Shown here one piece after another: positions 1 to 5,268 of a DNA stretch of 5,563 bases. The notes under the pieces were generated by a model. The model did no database searches. It saw only the letters and a list, made by a program, of their open reading frames with translations, and was not told the DNA's origin. Numbering within the stretch: position 1 is the first letter of the stretch; every line of letters begins with the position of its first letter. Origin of the DNA: Fibrobacteres bacterium CG2_30_45_31 (GTDB taxonomy: Bacteria > Fibrobacterota > Fibrobacteria > Fibrobacterales > Fibrobacteraceae); assembly GCA_001873075.1 (NCBI GenBank), contig MNYL01000022.1, positions 1-5,563 of the forward strand, in the 5' to 3' direction. The position numbers were made by a program, and so were the translations under genes.

Positions 1-11
1 GCTTTCTGTCA

Positions 12-491
12 TTATCCATAAACGAAATTGAACCATGATGCGACGAGTAAAAAAACTACAGCAACCAAAGGTCAACCCTTTTGAAAAAGAGTAGAAAGTG
101 CGGCAATAAAAACTATCGGAGAAAACACTTTGGTTATTTTCACCAAGAAAGGCGACGCAACTTCATATGCTTCAATGTTCTTCGCCACGTCTACATCAGC
201 CTTGTTATCAGAAGCTGTTACCTCAGGAAGTTCCAATTTCATCCACTCCCAGATCGTCAAAAAATTTTCGGTGCAATTGATTACAGTAGAGGTTTTCGTC
301 TCTTTATTGAACAAAGTAATCTTTCGTTCTTTTTTATGTACATAGACCTTAAACTCAGTATAATCCTTTAAATTCACTCTCTGGGTATTAAAAACTTTTA
401 TTTCGATAAACAAAGTTTCCTCGAGAACAATCTTATGCTTTACAACATGGAGCGTGGCATACAAAATAAAAGCATCTAAAAAAAAGCATCA
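12..491 (-). pseudogene. Small membrane-associated protein of unknown function, probably decayed
   Basis: I do not recognise the family. The uninterrupted frame runs from a TTG at 464 to a TGA at 72-74 (130 residues). It has a charged, beta-like middle (for example KVYVHKKERKITLFN, then WEWMKLELPE) and a hydrophobic stretch FSPIVFIAALSTLF before the stop. After TGA (72-74) the same frame stays open for 19 codons, reading PLVAVVFLLVASWFNFVYG, to TAA at 12-14; this is a typical membrane segment, so a former TGG (Trp) may have become TGA. At the 5' end the frame is closed by TGA at 489-491 and has no ATG. If the A8 run at 478-485 had one base fewer, an ATG at 487-489 would give MLFLDAFILYATLHVV, another hydrophobic helix. 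It lies just downstream of the terminator of the GLUG gene, and I see no promoter or ribosome binding site. A real 130-residue gene with a TTG start remains possible. Confidence 0.5.
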
Positions 492-525
492 CCACCGTTA
501 AGTAAGTATCCACAAACACATCAGT

Positions 526-549
526 AAAAAAGCCATCCCGAAGAATGGC
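526..549 (-). terminator. Intrinsic terminator of the GLUG-repeat gene
   Basis: Read on the minus strand, a 7-bp stem GCCATTC / GGATGGC encloses a TTCG tetraloop and is followed directly by TTTTTT (526-531). One pair is a G-U wobble in the minus-strand RNA and would be an A-C mismatch in the plus-strand RNA, so the structure is directional. It lies 78 bases after the TAA of the large gene and separates it from the small decayed gene further on. Confidence 0.85.
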
Positions 550-626
550 CTTCAAAAAGTTTGTTTTTTAAGAACAGAGAATTCTAAAAGAGTTTGATTA
601 CTCATTCCCTATATTTAGAAAACTAA

Positions 627-3494
627 TTACCGCACCTCCATATTCCATGTACGCGAACCGCTCTGCATCACATATAGCCCGGGGGAAATATTCAAAATAT
701 ACACACCATCATTTTGGATTTTCAAGCTCGCCACGCGCTGTCCTTTGAGAGTATATACATTCAAGTTCCCACGAAGCCCTTGCACAGACAAATTTTTCCC
801 ACTCAGTTGGAGTTTGATATCATCAATAACAAGCGCAGGGGAAATAAAGCCCAGTTCTAAATTTTTAGCTAAGATCAATTTGCTGTGAGCTCGATTTCCC
901 CAAACGGTATCTACCTGTGCGGTACGGACTTCGCCCAGACGGTAAGTAATGTACACCGTATCTCCCAAAGTCATAGTACTTGGGAACGTAAAATGCATAT
1001 TCGCATCAACCGAACCCGCAGAAATTGTATCTATTTGCATTACCAGATTTTTTTGAAGCGTCTCAATATCGTAATCGTTATCCAAAAACTTTGTCAAATC
1101 AAAATTATCTGGAGTGAACCATGTTTCTGCAAAAGCGAAAGGCGCATTGATCACATTTCGTAATCCTGGATAAGTGCTGTCCTCACGGAGAATCCATACT
1201 TTTTTCAAATCAAAAACATCGAAATAAGAAGCCATTCTCATTTGGATTGTAGTATAGTCAAGAGCAGAAACAGAAGTATCGCTCTCAGGGTTGATAATAC
1301 TGCTGTCGGACAAATCCGTATTCCAGAAATTATTAGAGAGCACGGTTCCCAAATTATATCCGACAATACCACCCACAAAGCGCTGGCCCTCTACCTTCCC
1401 CGCCACATAATTACTGCTGACGGAACCCTCTTTTGCATTAAGTCCCACAAGACCACCAACGTACTGATCTCCCTTCACATCTCCGGTGGTATAACTATTC
1501 GTCACACGTCCACTATAATTATAGCCCACTAAACCACCCACCGCGTAATTTTTAAAATGGTAGTCGGAAGGAACCTCCCCACGCACTTTACCAGTGGAAA
1601 AGCTCTGAAAAACCGATCCCAAGAAAAGCTCACCGATGAATCCCCCCAGATTTTCATCGCCATCGACCGTTCCTGTAGCATAGCATTTTGCAATGGTATC
1701 AGTAGAGCTACTCCCTACAAGACCCCCTGCGGTTTCAAAAGAAACATGCACATTTCCCGTAGCGTAATTATCCGTGATAATACTCTTATAGGAGGTACCA
1801 ATCAATCCCCCCGCACTATTCCAGCTACTCACATTCCCTGATGCAAAATTTCCGATCACCGTACTCGAATCGCTGTGTCCAAGGAGTCCACCCACATAAT
1901 CTCTGCCAATGACGGTCGCCATAGAAACACTCTGTTCCACACGGCCCGCCCAGTTCAATCCCACTAAGCCACCGACATAACTTCCATAATGTTCGCCCGT
2001 CACTACACCAGAAACGCTGACATGGCTTATGGTGCCGACATTGAGATTCGCAACAACCCCACCGACATGTTCGTTCCCTGTAATTGCCACATTCACCAAA
2101 ATTAAACTGTCAATGGTGCTCCCAGAAGCCGCACCGAATAAGCCCACATAACCAGAATCGGGAAAATTGACGGTCAGATTACTGATGGAATGACCTGCCC
2201 CATGAAAATCACCTTCAAAAGGTTGTTTGATACTACCAATCGGTTTAAACGGTTCGGTTGCCGAGACTGAAGCATCAATATTTGCAGTGAGGCGATAATG
2301 GCGATACAAGTAATAAGGATCATTTTCGCTTAGTGATTGGAGCGTTTCGTAATCGGGAATTGCGATGTCCTTACTTCTATCAAAGGGTACTTTGACAAAA
2401 GCACTACCGCCCCAAACGGTATCCCCACTTGCGACCGCTCCCACGCGATAATAAAAATACAGAGAATCGCCTGTAACATTCAAACGATGTTCCCCGTTGA
2501 GCCAACCCACCAAAGTGGCGCTTTTATTCGAAGAATAACCTGAAACTGATGTGAAAATAACATTCGCAGGCTCGCTTTGCTGAGATAAAGTAAACGCAAA
2601 AGGAGCACTATCCATGCCCTGCAATAGCGGAAAAGATTTTCCTGCAACAAGACTCCAGGAACTCACAAAATTCCAACCACTAAAAGAAGCCTGTAATTTC
2701 ATATTCGCAGTGGTAAGTCCCGTGCCACCCACAGAAGTGAGCATACCAGAGGTTTCGGTGTTCCAGTAACTTTTTGTCACCTCTCCATCGTAGGCAGAGC
2801 CCACAAGACCCCCGGCAGACATTCCATCCACAAAAGCGGCAAGCACAGGCCCAGAGGCATAGCAAGAAGAAATCTTACCATAGCTGTTATTTCCGACAAG
2901 GCCGCCGAGAGAGCCTAAGCCTGTGACAAAACCTGTCGCATAACTATTATTCACAGAGCCATAATTATCCCCTACCAATCCACCCACATTGTATTCTCCT
3001 CTCACTTCCACCGCAGCAAAACTAGAATTGATAGTGCCTCCATCGTTATGACCCACCAGAGCTCCTGTGTTATAGCTACCACCCACAATAGTTCCACCCA
3101 GCATTCCTATACTATCTATGATTGCGGAAGCATCCATTTCACCGACAAGCCCTACTGAGCTCATGTCGGGACGATTTATCGTCAAATTTTGAATGCTATG
3201 TCCCGCCCCATGAAACGTTCCCAGAAAAGCAGTTGTTGAATTTCCAATCGGAGTAAAACCCTCGCATATATTCAGGGCATCGCAGTTTTCTGTCGACGAA
3301 GCGGAGGCATCAATATCCGCCGAAAGACGATAGGCCGACGTAATATCCAAGGGGCAATCGCCGACTCCAACCAGCTTAAGGTGGTCATAAGTCGCGACCA
3401 AGTATTCCCCAGCGGTATTTTTAGAAAGACCACACGCCGCAAACGCGCCATGAAAAGTCAAAGCAACAATAGCACAAATAAAAGCTTGTTTCAT
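627..3494 (-). CDS. Giant secreted GLUG-repeat surface protein with C-terminal sorting-like domain
   Basis: This is a 955-residue exported protein. I chose the ATG at 3494 over an in-frame TTG at 3515 because it opens directly into a signal peptide, MKQAFICAIVALTFHGAFA, with likely cleavage after residue 19. Two tandem modules follow. Each starts with a YRL(S/T)A(D/N)IDAS segment and a FHGAGHSI(Q/S)NLT(I/V)N segment. Each then runs into GLUG-type repeats (GGLVG-like motifs about 27 residues apart: five at about 115-232, ten at about 450-712). Each ends with FWNT/YWNT, an APFAF linker, a YRxG segment and DTVWG. The last 70 residues (LNVYTLKGQRVASLKI, then YILNISPGLYVMQSG, ending MEVR) resemble the Por-secretion/T9SS C-terminal sorting domain. 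GLUG repeats are known from bacterial surface proteins and are thought to form beta-helical stacks; adhesion or surface display is inferred. Four cysteines cluster near the mature N-terminus (21, 47, 71, 77). The Shine-Dalgarno is weak (GGGG, about 5 bases before ATG). It appears intact and monocistronic. Confidence 0.9.
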   Translation of the reverse strand: MKQAFICAIVALTFHGAFAACGLSKNTAGEYLVATYDHLKLVGVGDCPLDITSAYRLSADIDASASSTENCDALNICEGFTPIGNSTTAFLGTFHGAGHSIQNLTINRPDMSSVGLVGEMDASAIIDSIGMLGGTIVGGSYNTGALVGHNDGGTINSSFAAVEVRGEYNVGGLVGDNYGSVNNSYATGFVTGLGSLGGLVGNNSYGKISSCYASGPVLAAFVDGMSAGGLVGSAYDGEVTKSYWNTETSGMLTSVGGTGLTTANMKLQASFSGWNFVSSWSLVAGKSFPLLQGMDSAPFAFTLSQQSEPANVIFTSVSGYSSNKSATLVGWLNGEHRLNVTGDSLYFYYRVGAVASGDTVWGGSAFVKVPFDRSKDIAIPDYETLQSLSENDPYYLYRHYRLTANIDASVSATEPFKPIGSIKQPFEGDFHGAGHSISNLTVNFPDSGYVGLFGAASGSTIDSLILVNVAITGNEHVGGVVANLNVGTISHVSVSGVVTGEHYGSYVGGLVGLNWAGRVEQSVSMATVIGRDYVGGLLGHSDSSTVIGNFASGNVSSWNSAGGLIGTSYKSIITDNYATGNVHVSFETAGGLVGSSSTDTIAKCYATGTVDGDENLGGFIGELFLGSVFQSFSTGKVRGEVPSDYHFKNYAVGGLVGYNYSGRVTNSYTTGDVKGDQYVGGLVGLNAKEGSVSSNYVAGKVEGQRFVGGIVGYNLGTVLSNNFWNTDLSDSSIINPESDTSVSALDYTTIQMRMASYFDVFDLKKVWILREDSTYPGLRNVINAPFAFAETWFTPDNFDLTKFLDNDYDIETLQKNLVMQIDTISAGSVDANMHFTFPSTMTLGDTVYITYRLGEVRTAQVDTVWGNRAHSKLILAKNLELGFISPALVIDDIKLQLSGKNLSVQGLRGNLNVYTLKGQRVASLKIQNDGVYILNISPGLYVMQSGSRTWNMEVR

Positions 3495-3567
3495 AAAAAC
3501 CCCAGACAAAACCAAACCTGAAATAAATCTAATATTTTAAAGCATTCCTAAAATTGCACCTAATCGA

Positions 3568-3594
3568 ATTATAGTTCGTTATTCACAATGGCAA
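3568..3594 (-). promoter_or_regulatory. Candidate promoter for the GLUG-repeat gene
   Basis: On the minus strand there is a perfect TATAAT at 3573-3568. It is preceded by TTGCCA (3594-3589, spacer 15) or, shifted one base, TTTGCC (spacer 16). It lies about 74 bases upstream of the chosen ATG, implying a leader of roughly 65 bases. The -10 match is good; the -35 and spacer are below the optimum, and the promoter consensus of this organism is not known from this window. Confidence 0.4.
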
Positions 3595-3735
3595 ATACAA
3601 CCGCATTAGCGATTACTGATTTCTGCTCTAATTCGGCCTATTATCCTAAGAGGCGAGTTTACAATAGGTACTAAAGCAAGTGTTCCCTTATAAAACATGG
3701 GGGAATAGCATTAATTTGTATGGTGCCCCTGAGGT
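3574..3735. other. Intergenic region without a recognisable gene
   Basis: Between the end of the decayed secreted-protein gene and the promoter of the GLUG gene I find no open frame with protein-like content on either strand, no strong hairpin followed by a T run, and no repeat. Confidence 0.5.
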
Positions 3736-4138
3736 TTAATCAAGTCCATTCCGAATGTCAATCTCGTGAGTTTTTCTCATAAGCTCAAGTTCATATTTGC
3801 CATTATTCACCAGTCCTGTAGAATCCGCCGAGAAATTCTGCGGATTCCCCTTGTAAATAACTTTGAATGCCTCACCTTTCCGGGAATTTTGAAGGTTACG
3901 AATTTAACCGGAGGAGCGATCAGATTATCGCGGAATTCACCGGAAAAGTTTGGCATTGCATCGTTACGGAATCGGGTGTTAACGTTCTACTGGAAAAATG
4001 AAGGATTTGTTTCCCATCGTGTAGAGTCTCTATTTAAACACAATCCTCATCATCAAACCCTAACAGTAAAATCTGAATTTTAAGGCCTTTAGAAAAAGTC
4101 AAAGTGGCGACAAAAAGAAGGAGTCGCAGCAATTTCAT
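3736..4138 (-). pseudogene. Decayed small secreted protein, broken by one stop and two frameshifts
   Basis: Three minus-strand frames join into one protein of about 134 residues. Frame A starts at ATG 4138 with a signal peptide (MKLLRLLLFVATLTFS), reaches FDDEDCV and a TAA at 4034-4036, then continues in frame (IETLHDGKQILHFSSRTL, then TPDSVTMQCQTFPVNSAII) to TGA at 3920. Frame B takes over somewhere in 3920-3990 (DNLIAPPVKFVTFKIPGK). Frame C follows after a one-base loss near 3876 (in frame B AAG-GTG; one more G would restore AAG-GGT) and reads GEAFKVIYKGNPQNFSAD, then GKYELELMRKTHEIDIRNG, ending in TAA at 3736. Composition in each segment is convincingly protein-like and the segments abut. 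The family is unknown to me. Its start overlaps the stop of the upstream TPR-like fragment by ATGA, so the two were probably translationally coupled. No convincing terminator follows. Confidence 0.65.
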
Positions 4139-4300
4139 TTTTTATGTTCTACGCATTGTTTTGCTTTTTCCAAATAAGCAGAAGCCATCGCAGGGTCGCG
4201 AGCTAAAATTATTCCTGCATACTTTTTCACATTGGTGCAATCCCCTTTGCGAAAATAGAACTCCGCAAAGTCTAGCACTAAGTGCAACACCACAATTAAC
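4135..4300 (-). pseudogene. C-terminal remnant of a TPR-like repeat protein
   Basis: A minus-strand frame, open after TAG at 4300-4302, reads VLDFAEFYFRKGDC, then VKKYAGIILARDPAMASAY, then LEKAKQCVEHKK and TGA at 4135. The helix-pair pattern with FAEFYFRKGD, the RDPAMASAYLEKAKQ spacing and the small residues at packing positions resembles tetratricopeptide repeats, but only about one and a half repeats remain. There is no ATG or ribosome binding site; GTG codons at 4293 and 4290 lack a Shine-Dalgarno. A neighbouring minus frame just upstream (about 4280-4345, with VAVYFSHKH and CGVALSA) could be the continuation across a frameshift. The TGA overlaps the ATG of the next gene (ATGA), a typical operon junction that supports this being real coding sequence. 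The partner and function are unknown. Confidence 0.6.
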
Positions 4301-4358
4301 TATATGGTGTTTATGGGAAAAATATACAGCCACTTGAGCTCCTATAAACGATGAAAAA

Positions 4359-4493
4359 TTACGCGTTTTTAAGGTTTTTGAAACCCTTGAAGAACAACAT
4401 GATGAAGGTTTTTTCAAGGGAATCGAACTCGCGACTGCCACCGACGTTTTTATGCAAAATGTTGTCCATATTTTTAAACATTTGTTCAAACAT
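4359..4493 (-). pseudogene. hsdM: N-terminal stub of a type I restriction-modification DNA methyltransferase
   Basis: A 44-codon frame starts at ATG 4493 with MFEQMFKNMDNILHKNVGG, continues REFDSLEKTFIMLFFKGF, and stops at TAA 4359. From memory, the N-terminal domain of one HsdM group opens MFEQTFKNIDDILHKDAG and continues ELDYxEQTSWxLFLKYLDDLE. The order and spacing of MFEQ, FKN, D, ILHK, G, E, D, E, T, LF and K all match. HsdM is the adenine methyltransferase and core subunit of type I restriction-modification enzymes. A working HsdM has about 500 residues with the SAM-binding and NPPF/Y catalytic motifs; all of that is missing, and the conserved cysteine/serine patch after the glycine has drifted. 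The stub sits about 40 bases beyond the right-end hairpin of the insertion sequence and runs into the TPR-like remnant. It is best read as a deletion relic. Confidence 0.72.
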
Positions 4494-4534
4494 ATACAAC
4501 CATCAGGGAAGCGTCAGCGACTCACGAGTCAAGA

Positions 4535-4553
4535 CCACCCCAAAGCGGGGTGG
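4535..4553 (-). repeat. Right-end subterminal hairpin of the IS
   Basis: CCACCCC (4535-4541) pairs with GGGGTGG (4547-4553) around a 5-base loop. On the minus strand it is preceded by TTTCAAG. It resembles the left-end hairpin at 5176-5192, so it is a candidate transposase recognition structure. Confidence 0.65.
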
Positions 4554-4555
4554 CT

Positions 4556-4577
4556 TGAAAAAGCCCTATAAGGGCTT
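4556..4577 (-). terminator. Probable terminator of the transposase gene
   Basis: AAGCCCT (4561-4567) and AGGGCTT (4571-4577) form a 7-bp stem with a 3-base loop. Read on the minus strand the stem ends in TT and is followed by TTT, giving a run of five T. It lies 60 bases after the transposase stop. It could equally be part of the right-end fold of the element. Confidence 0.5.
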
Positions 4578-4582
4578 GGAAC

Positions 4583-4607
4583 AGCCTGCGCCTTAATGAC
4601 GCGGGCT
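4583..4607. repeat. Additional stem-loop in the IS right end
   Basis: AGCCTGCG (4583-4590) pairs with CGCGGGCT (4600-4607), 8 bp with one G-T pair and a 9-base loop. With the hairpin at 4561-4577 it is enclosed by GGCTTGAA (4552-4559) and TTCAAGCC (4617-4624), which could pair as an outer stem. Confidence 0.5.
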
Positions 4608-4636
4608 TTCTCTTTGTTCAAGCCTAAGTGGATTGA

Positions 4637-5090
4637 TTACTTGCTACCCTTAAAAGGGTCGTTATATTCTTTCGTACAGAGTTTATCTTCGATCTGGTCT
4701 GATGTTTCCTGTTCTCGAATATACTTCTGAACCGTCGATGTGTTCAAACCGACCGTACTTACATAATACCCTGTCGACCAGAAATGACGATTCCCGAACT
4801 TATACTTCAGATTTGCATGTTTTTCGAAAATCATCATGGCAGATTTTCCTTTCAAATATCCCATGAACGATGAGATGCTGTATTTGGGTGGTATCGACAC
4901 AAGAAGATGGACATGATCGGCCCATCATGTGACCCTCAATAATATCCACCCCTTTCCATTGGCAAAGATTCTTGATGTATCCTTGAATATCCGAACGGAG
5001 TTGGTGATAAATTATTTTTCTTCGATATTTTGGTGAGAATACAAGGTGATACTTGCAAAGCCATTTTGTATGTGCTAAACTTTCGGCCAT
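4637..5090 (-). pseudogene. tnpA: IS200-type HUH/Y1 transposase, frameshifted
   Basis: Single-strand DNA transposase of the REP/IS200 Y1 family, which nicks and rejoins IS ends through a phosphotyrosine. Start ATG 5090 with AAGGA at 5099-5103, 8 bases upstream. The N-terminal frame reads MAESLAHTKWLCKYHLVFSP, then KYRRKIIYHQ and IIEGHMM. There it leaves frame at a GGG (plus-strand CCC, 4921-4923). Dropping one base gives ADHVHLLVSIPPKYS, SSFMGYLKGKSAMM, KYKFGNRHFW, GYYVSTVGLN and KYIREQ, ending at TAA 4637. The repaired protein has 150 residues, the usual family length. The HUH pair would be His59-x-His61, and the nucleophile is probably Tyr123 in KYIREQ with Gln127 four residues on. As written, the first frame reads on to 4800 and lacks the HUH and the tyrosine, so it should be inactive. 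A sequencing error in the short C run cannot be excluded. Confidence 0.93.
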
Positions 5091-5098
5091 TAGAGTTT

Positions 5099-5103
5099 TC
5101 CTT
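5099..5103 (-). promoter_or_regulatory. Ribosome binding site of the transposase
   Basis: AAGGA lies 8 bases before the ATG at 5090 and fixes the start. Just upstream on the minus strand a small stem (TTGGTT/AGCCAA, 5113-5129) leaves this site exposed. In IS200 itself leader hairpins limit transposase expression; no occluding structure is obvious here. Confidence 0.6.
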
Positions 5104-5175
5104 AATTGTTAGTTGGCTTGAACAACCAATGACTAGCAACACGGAAGCACTCTTTTTTTGCTTAAGCAGGAATCT

Positions 5176-5192
5176 CACCCGCATAGCGGGTG
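5176..5192 (-). repeat. Left-end subterminal hairpin of the IS
   Basis: CACCCGC (5176-5182), loop ATA, GCGGGTG (5186-5192). It is the counterpart of the right-end hairpin at 4535-4553. On the plus strand it is followed by GTTTTTG, so it might also stop transcription leaving the element in that direction. Confidence 0.65.
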
Positions 5193-5198
5193 GTTTTT

Positions 5199-5221
5199 GA
5201 AACCGCGAGAATCGCGGTTTC
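5199..5221. repeat. Perfect 10-bp hairpin at or beside the IS left end
   Basis: GAAACCGCGA (5199-5208), loop GAA, TCGCGGTTTC (5212-5221). It has no T run on either side and so is not an ordinary terminator. It lies 6 bases outside the left-end hairpin and probably belongs to the element, perhaps insulating the transposase from outside transcription as leader stem-loops do in IS200. Confidence 0.6.
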
Positions 5222-5235
5222 CTCGTCTCAAGAGC

Positions 5236-5261
5236 AAAAAAAGCCCCCAATCCAAGGGGGC
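5236..5261 (-). terminator. Intrinsic terminator of the M48 peptidase gene
   Basis: On the minus strand GCCCCC, a 7-base loop and GGGGGC are followed by TTTTTTT (5242-5236). It begins 7 bases after the TAA at 5269. The plus strand also has a T-rich tail (5265-5276), so it may work in both directions. Confidence 0.85.
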
Positions 5262-5268
5262 CCATTTT

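Larger units (their letters stand above)
4535..5221 (-). mobile_element. IS200-type insertion sequence (IS200/IS605 family, tnpA only)
   Basis: The element has one transposase gene, no tnpB, no terminal inverted repeats, and subterminal hairpins at both ends, as expected for IS200-type elements that move as single-stranded circles. The element left end is at high coordinates (hairpins 5199-5221 and 5176-5192) and the right end at low coordinates (hairpin 4535-4553). Minus-strand left-end sequence TTTCAAAAACCACCCGC and right-end sequence TTTTTCAAGCCACCCCGC are clearly related. Exact cleavage sites cannot be fixed from one copy, and the 5199-5221 hairpin may lie just outside. The element sits between the terminator of the M48 gene and the hsdM stub. 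It is probably not autonomous because of the transposase frameshift. Confidence 0.75.

Noticed and set aside
3580..3617. Words shared with the 3' part of 16S rRNA on the minus strand (AGTAATCGC, then GTGAATA)
   Set aside because: The spacing differs by about 6 bases and the highly conserved sequence that should follow is absent, so chance similarity is more likely than an rRNA fragment.
3867..4001. Plus-strand 44-codon frame starting MPHLSGNFEGYEF
   Set aside because: It looks protein-like in composition, but has no ribosome binding site, directly follows a stop, and overlaps the better supported minus-strand remnant. It is kept as a weak alternative only.
3766..4083. Plus-strand open frame of 105 codons
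   Set aside because: GTG start without ribosome binding site; it runs antisense to the minus-strand decayed secreted gene, whose segments are more protein-like and have a signal peptide.
4384..4420. Inverted repeat CCCTTGAA / TTCAAGGG with a 21-base loop
   Set aside because: Lies inside the hsdM stub coding sequence, has a long loop, and no T run follows; probably chance.
4417..4440. Sequence resembling a tRNA T-arm on the minus strand (GCGAGTTCGATTCCC)
   Set aside because: The T-stem does not pair (GCGAG against CCCTT), no acceptor, D or anticodon arms surround it, and the bases are explained as codons of the hsdM stub.
4142..4489. Minus-strand open frame of 115 codons
   Set aside because: Rich in Cys, Ser and Arg with no domain-like pattern; it is out of frame with both the hsdM stub and the TPR-like remnant. 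Only its middle part (about 4280-4345) might belong to the TPR gene across a frameshift.
4519..4530. Short palindrome GACTC-AC-GAGTC beside the IS right end
   Set aside because: Five base pairs with a 2-base gap is too weak to call a site, although it may lie at the insertion target.
4936..5265. Minus-strand open frame of 109 codons over the transposase start and left end
   Set aside because: Out-of-frame shadow of the transposase, crossing a terminator and the IS end hairpins.
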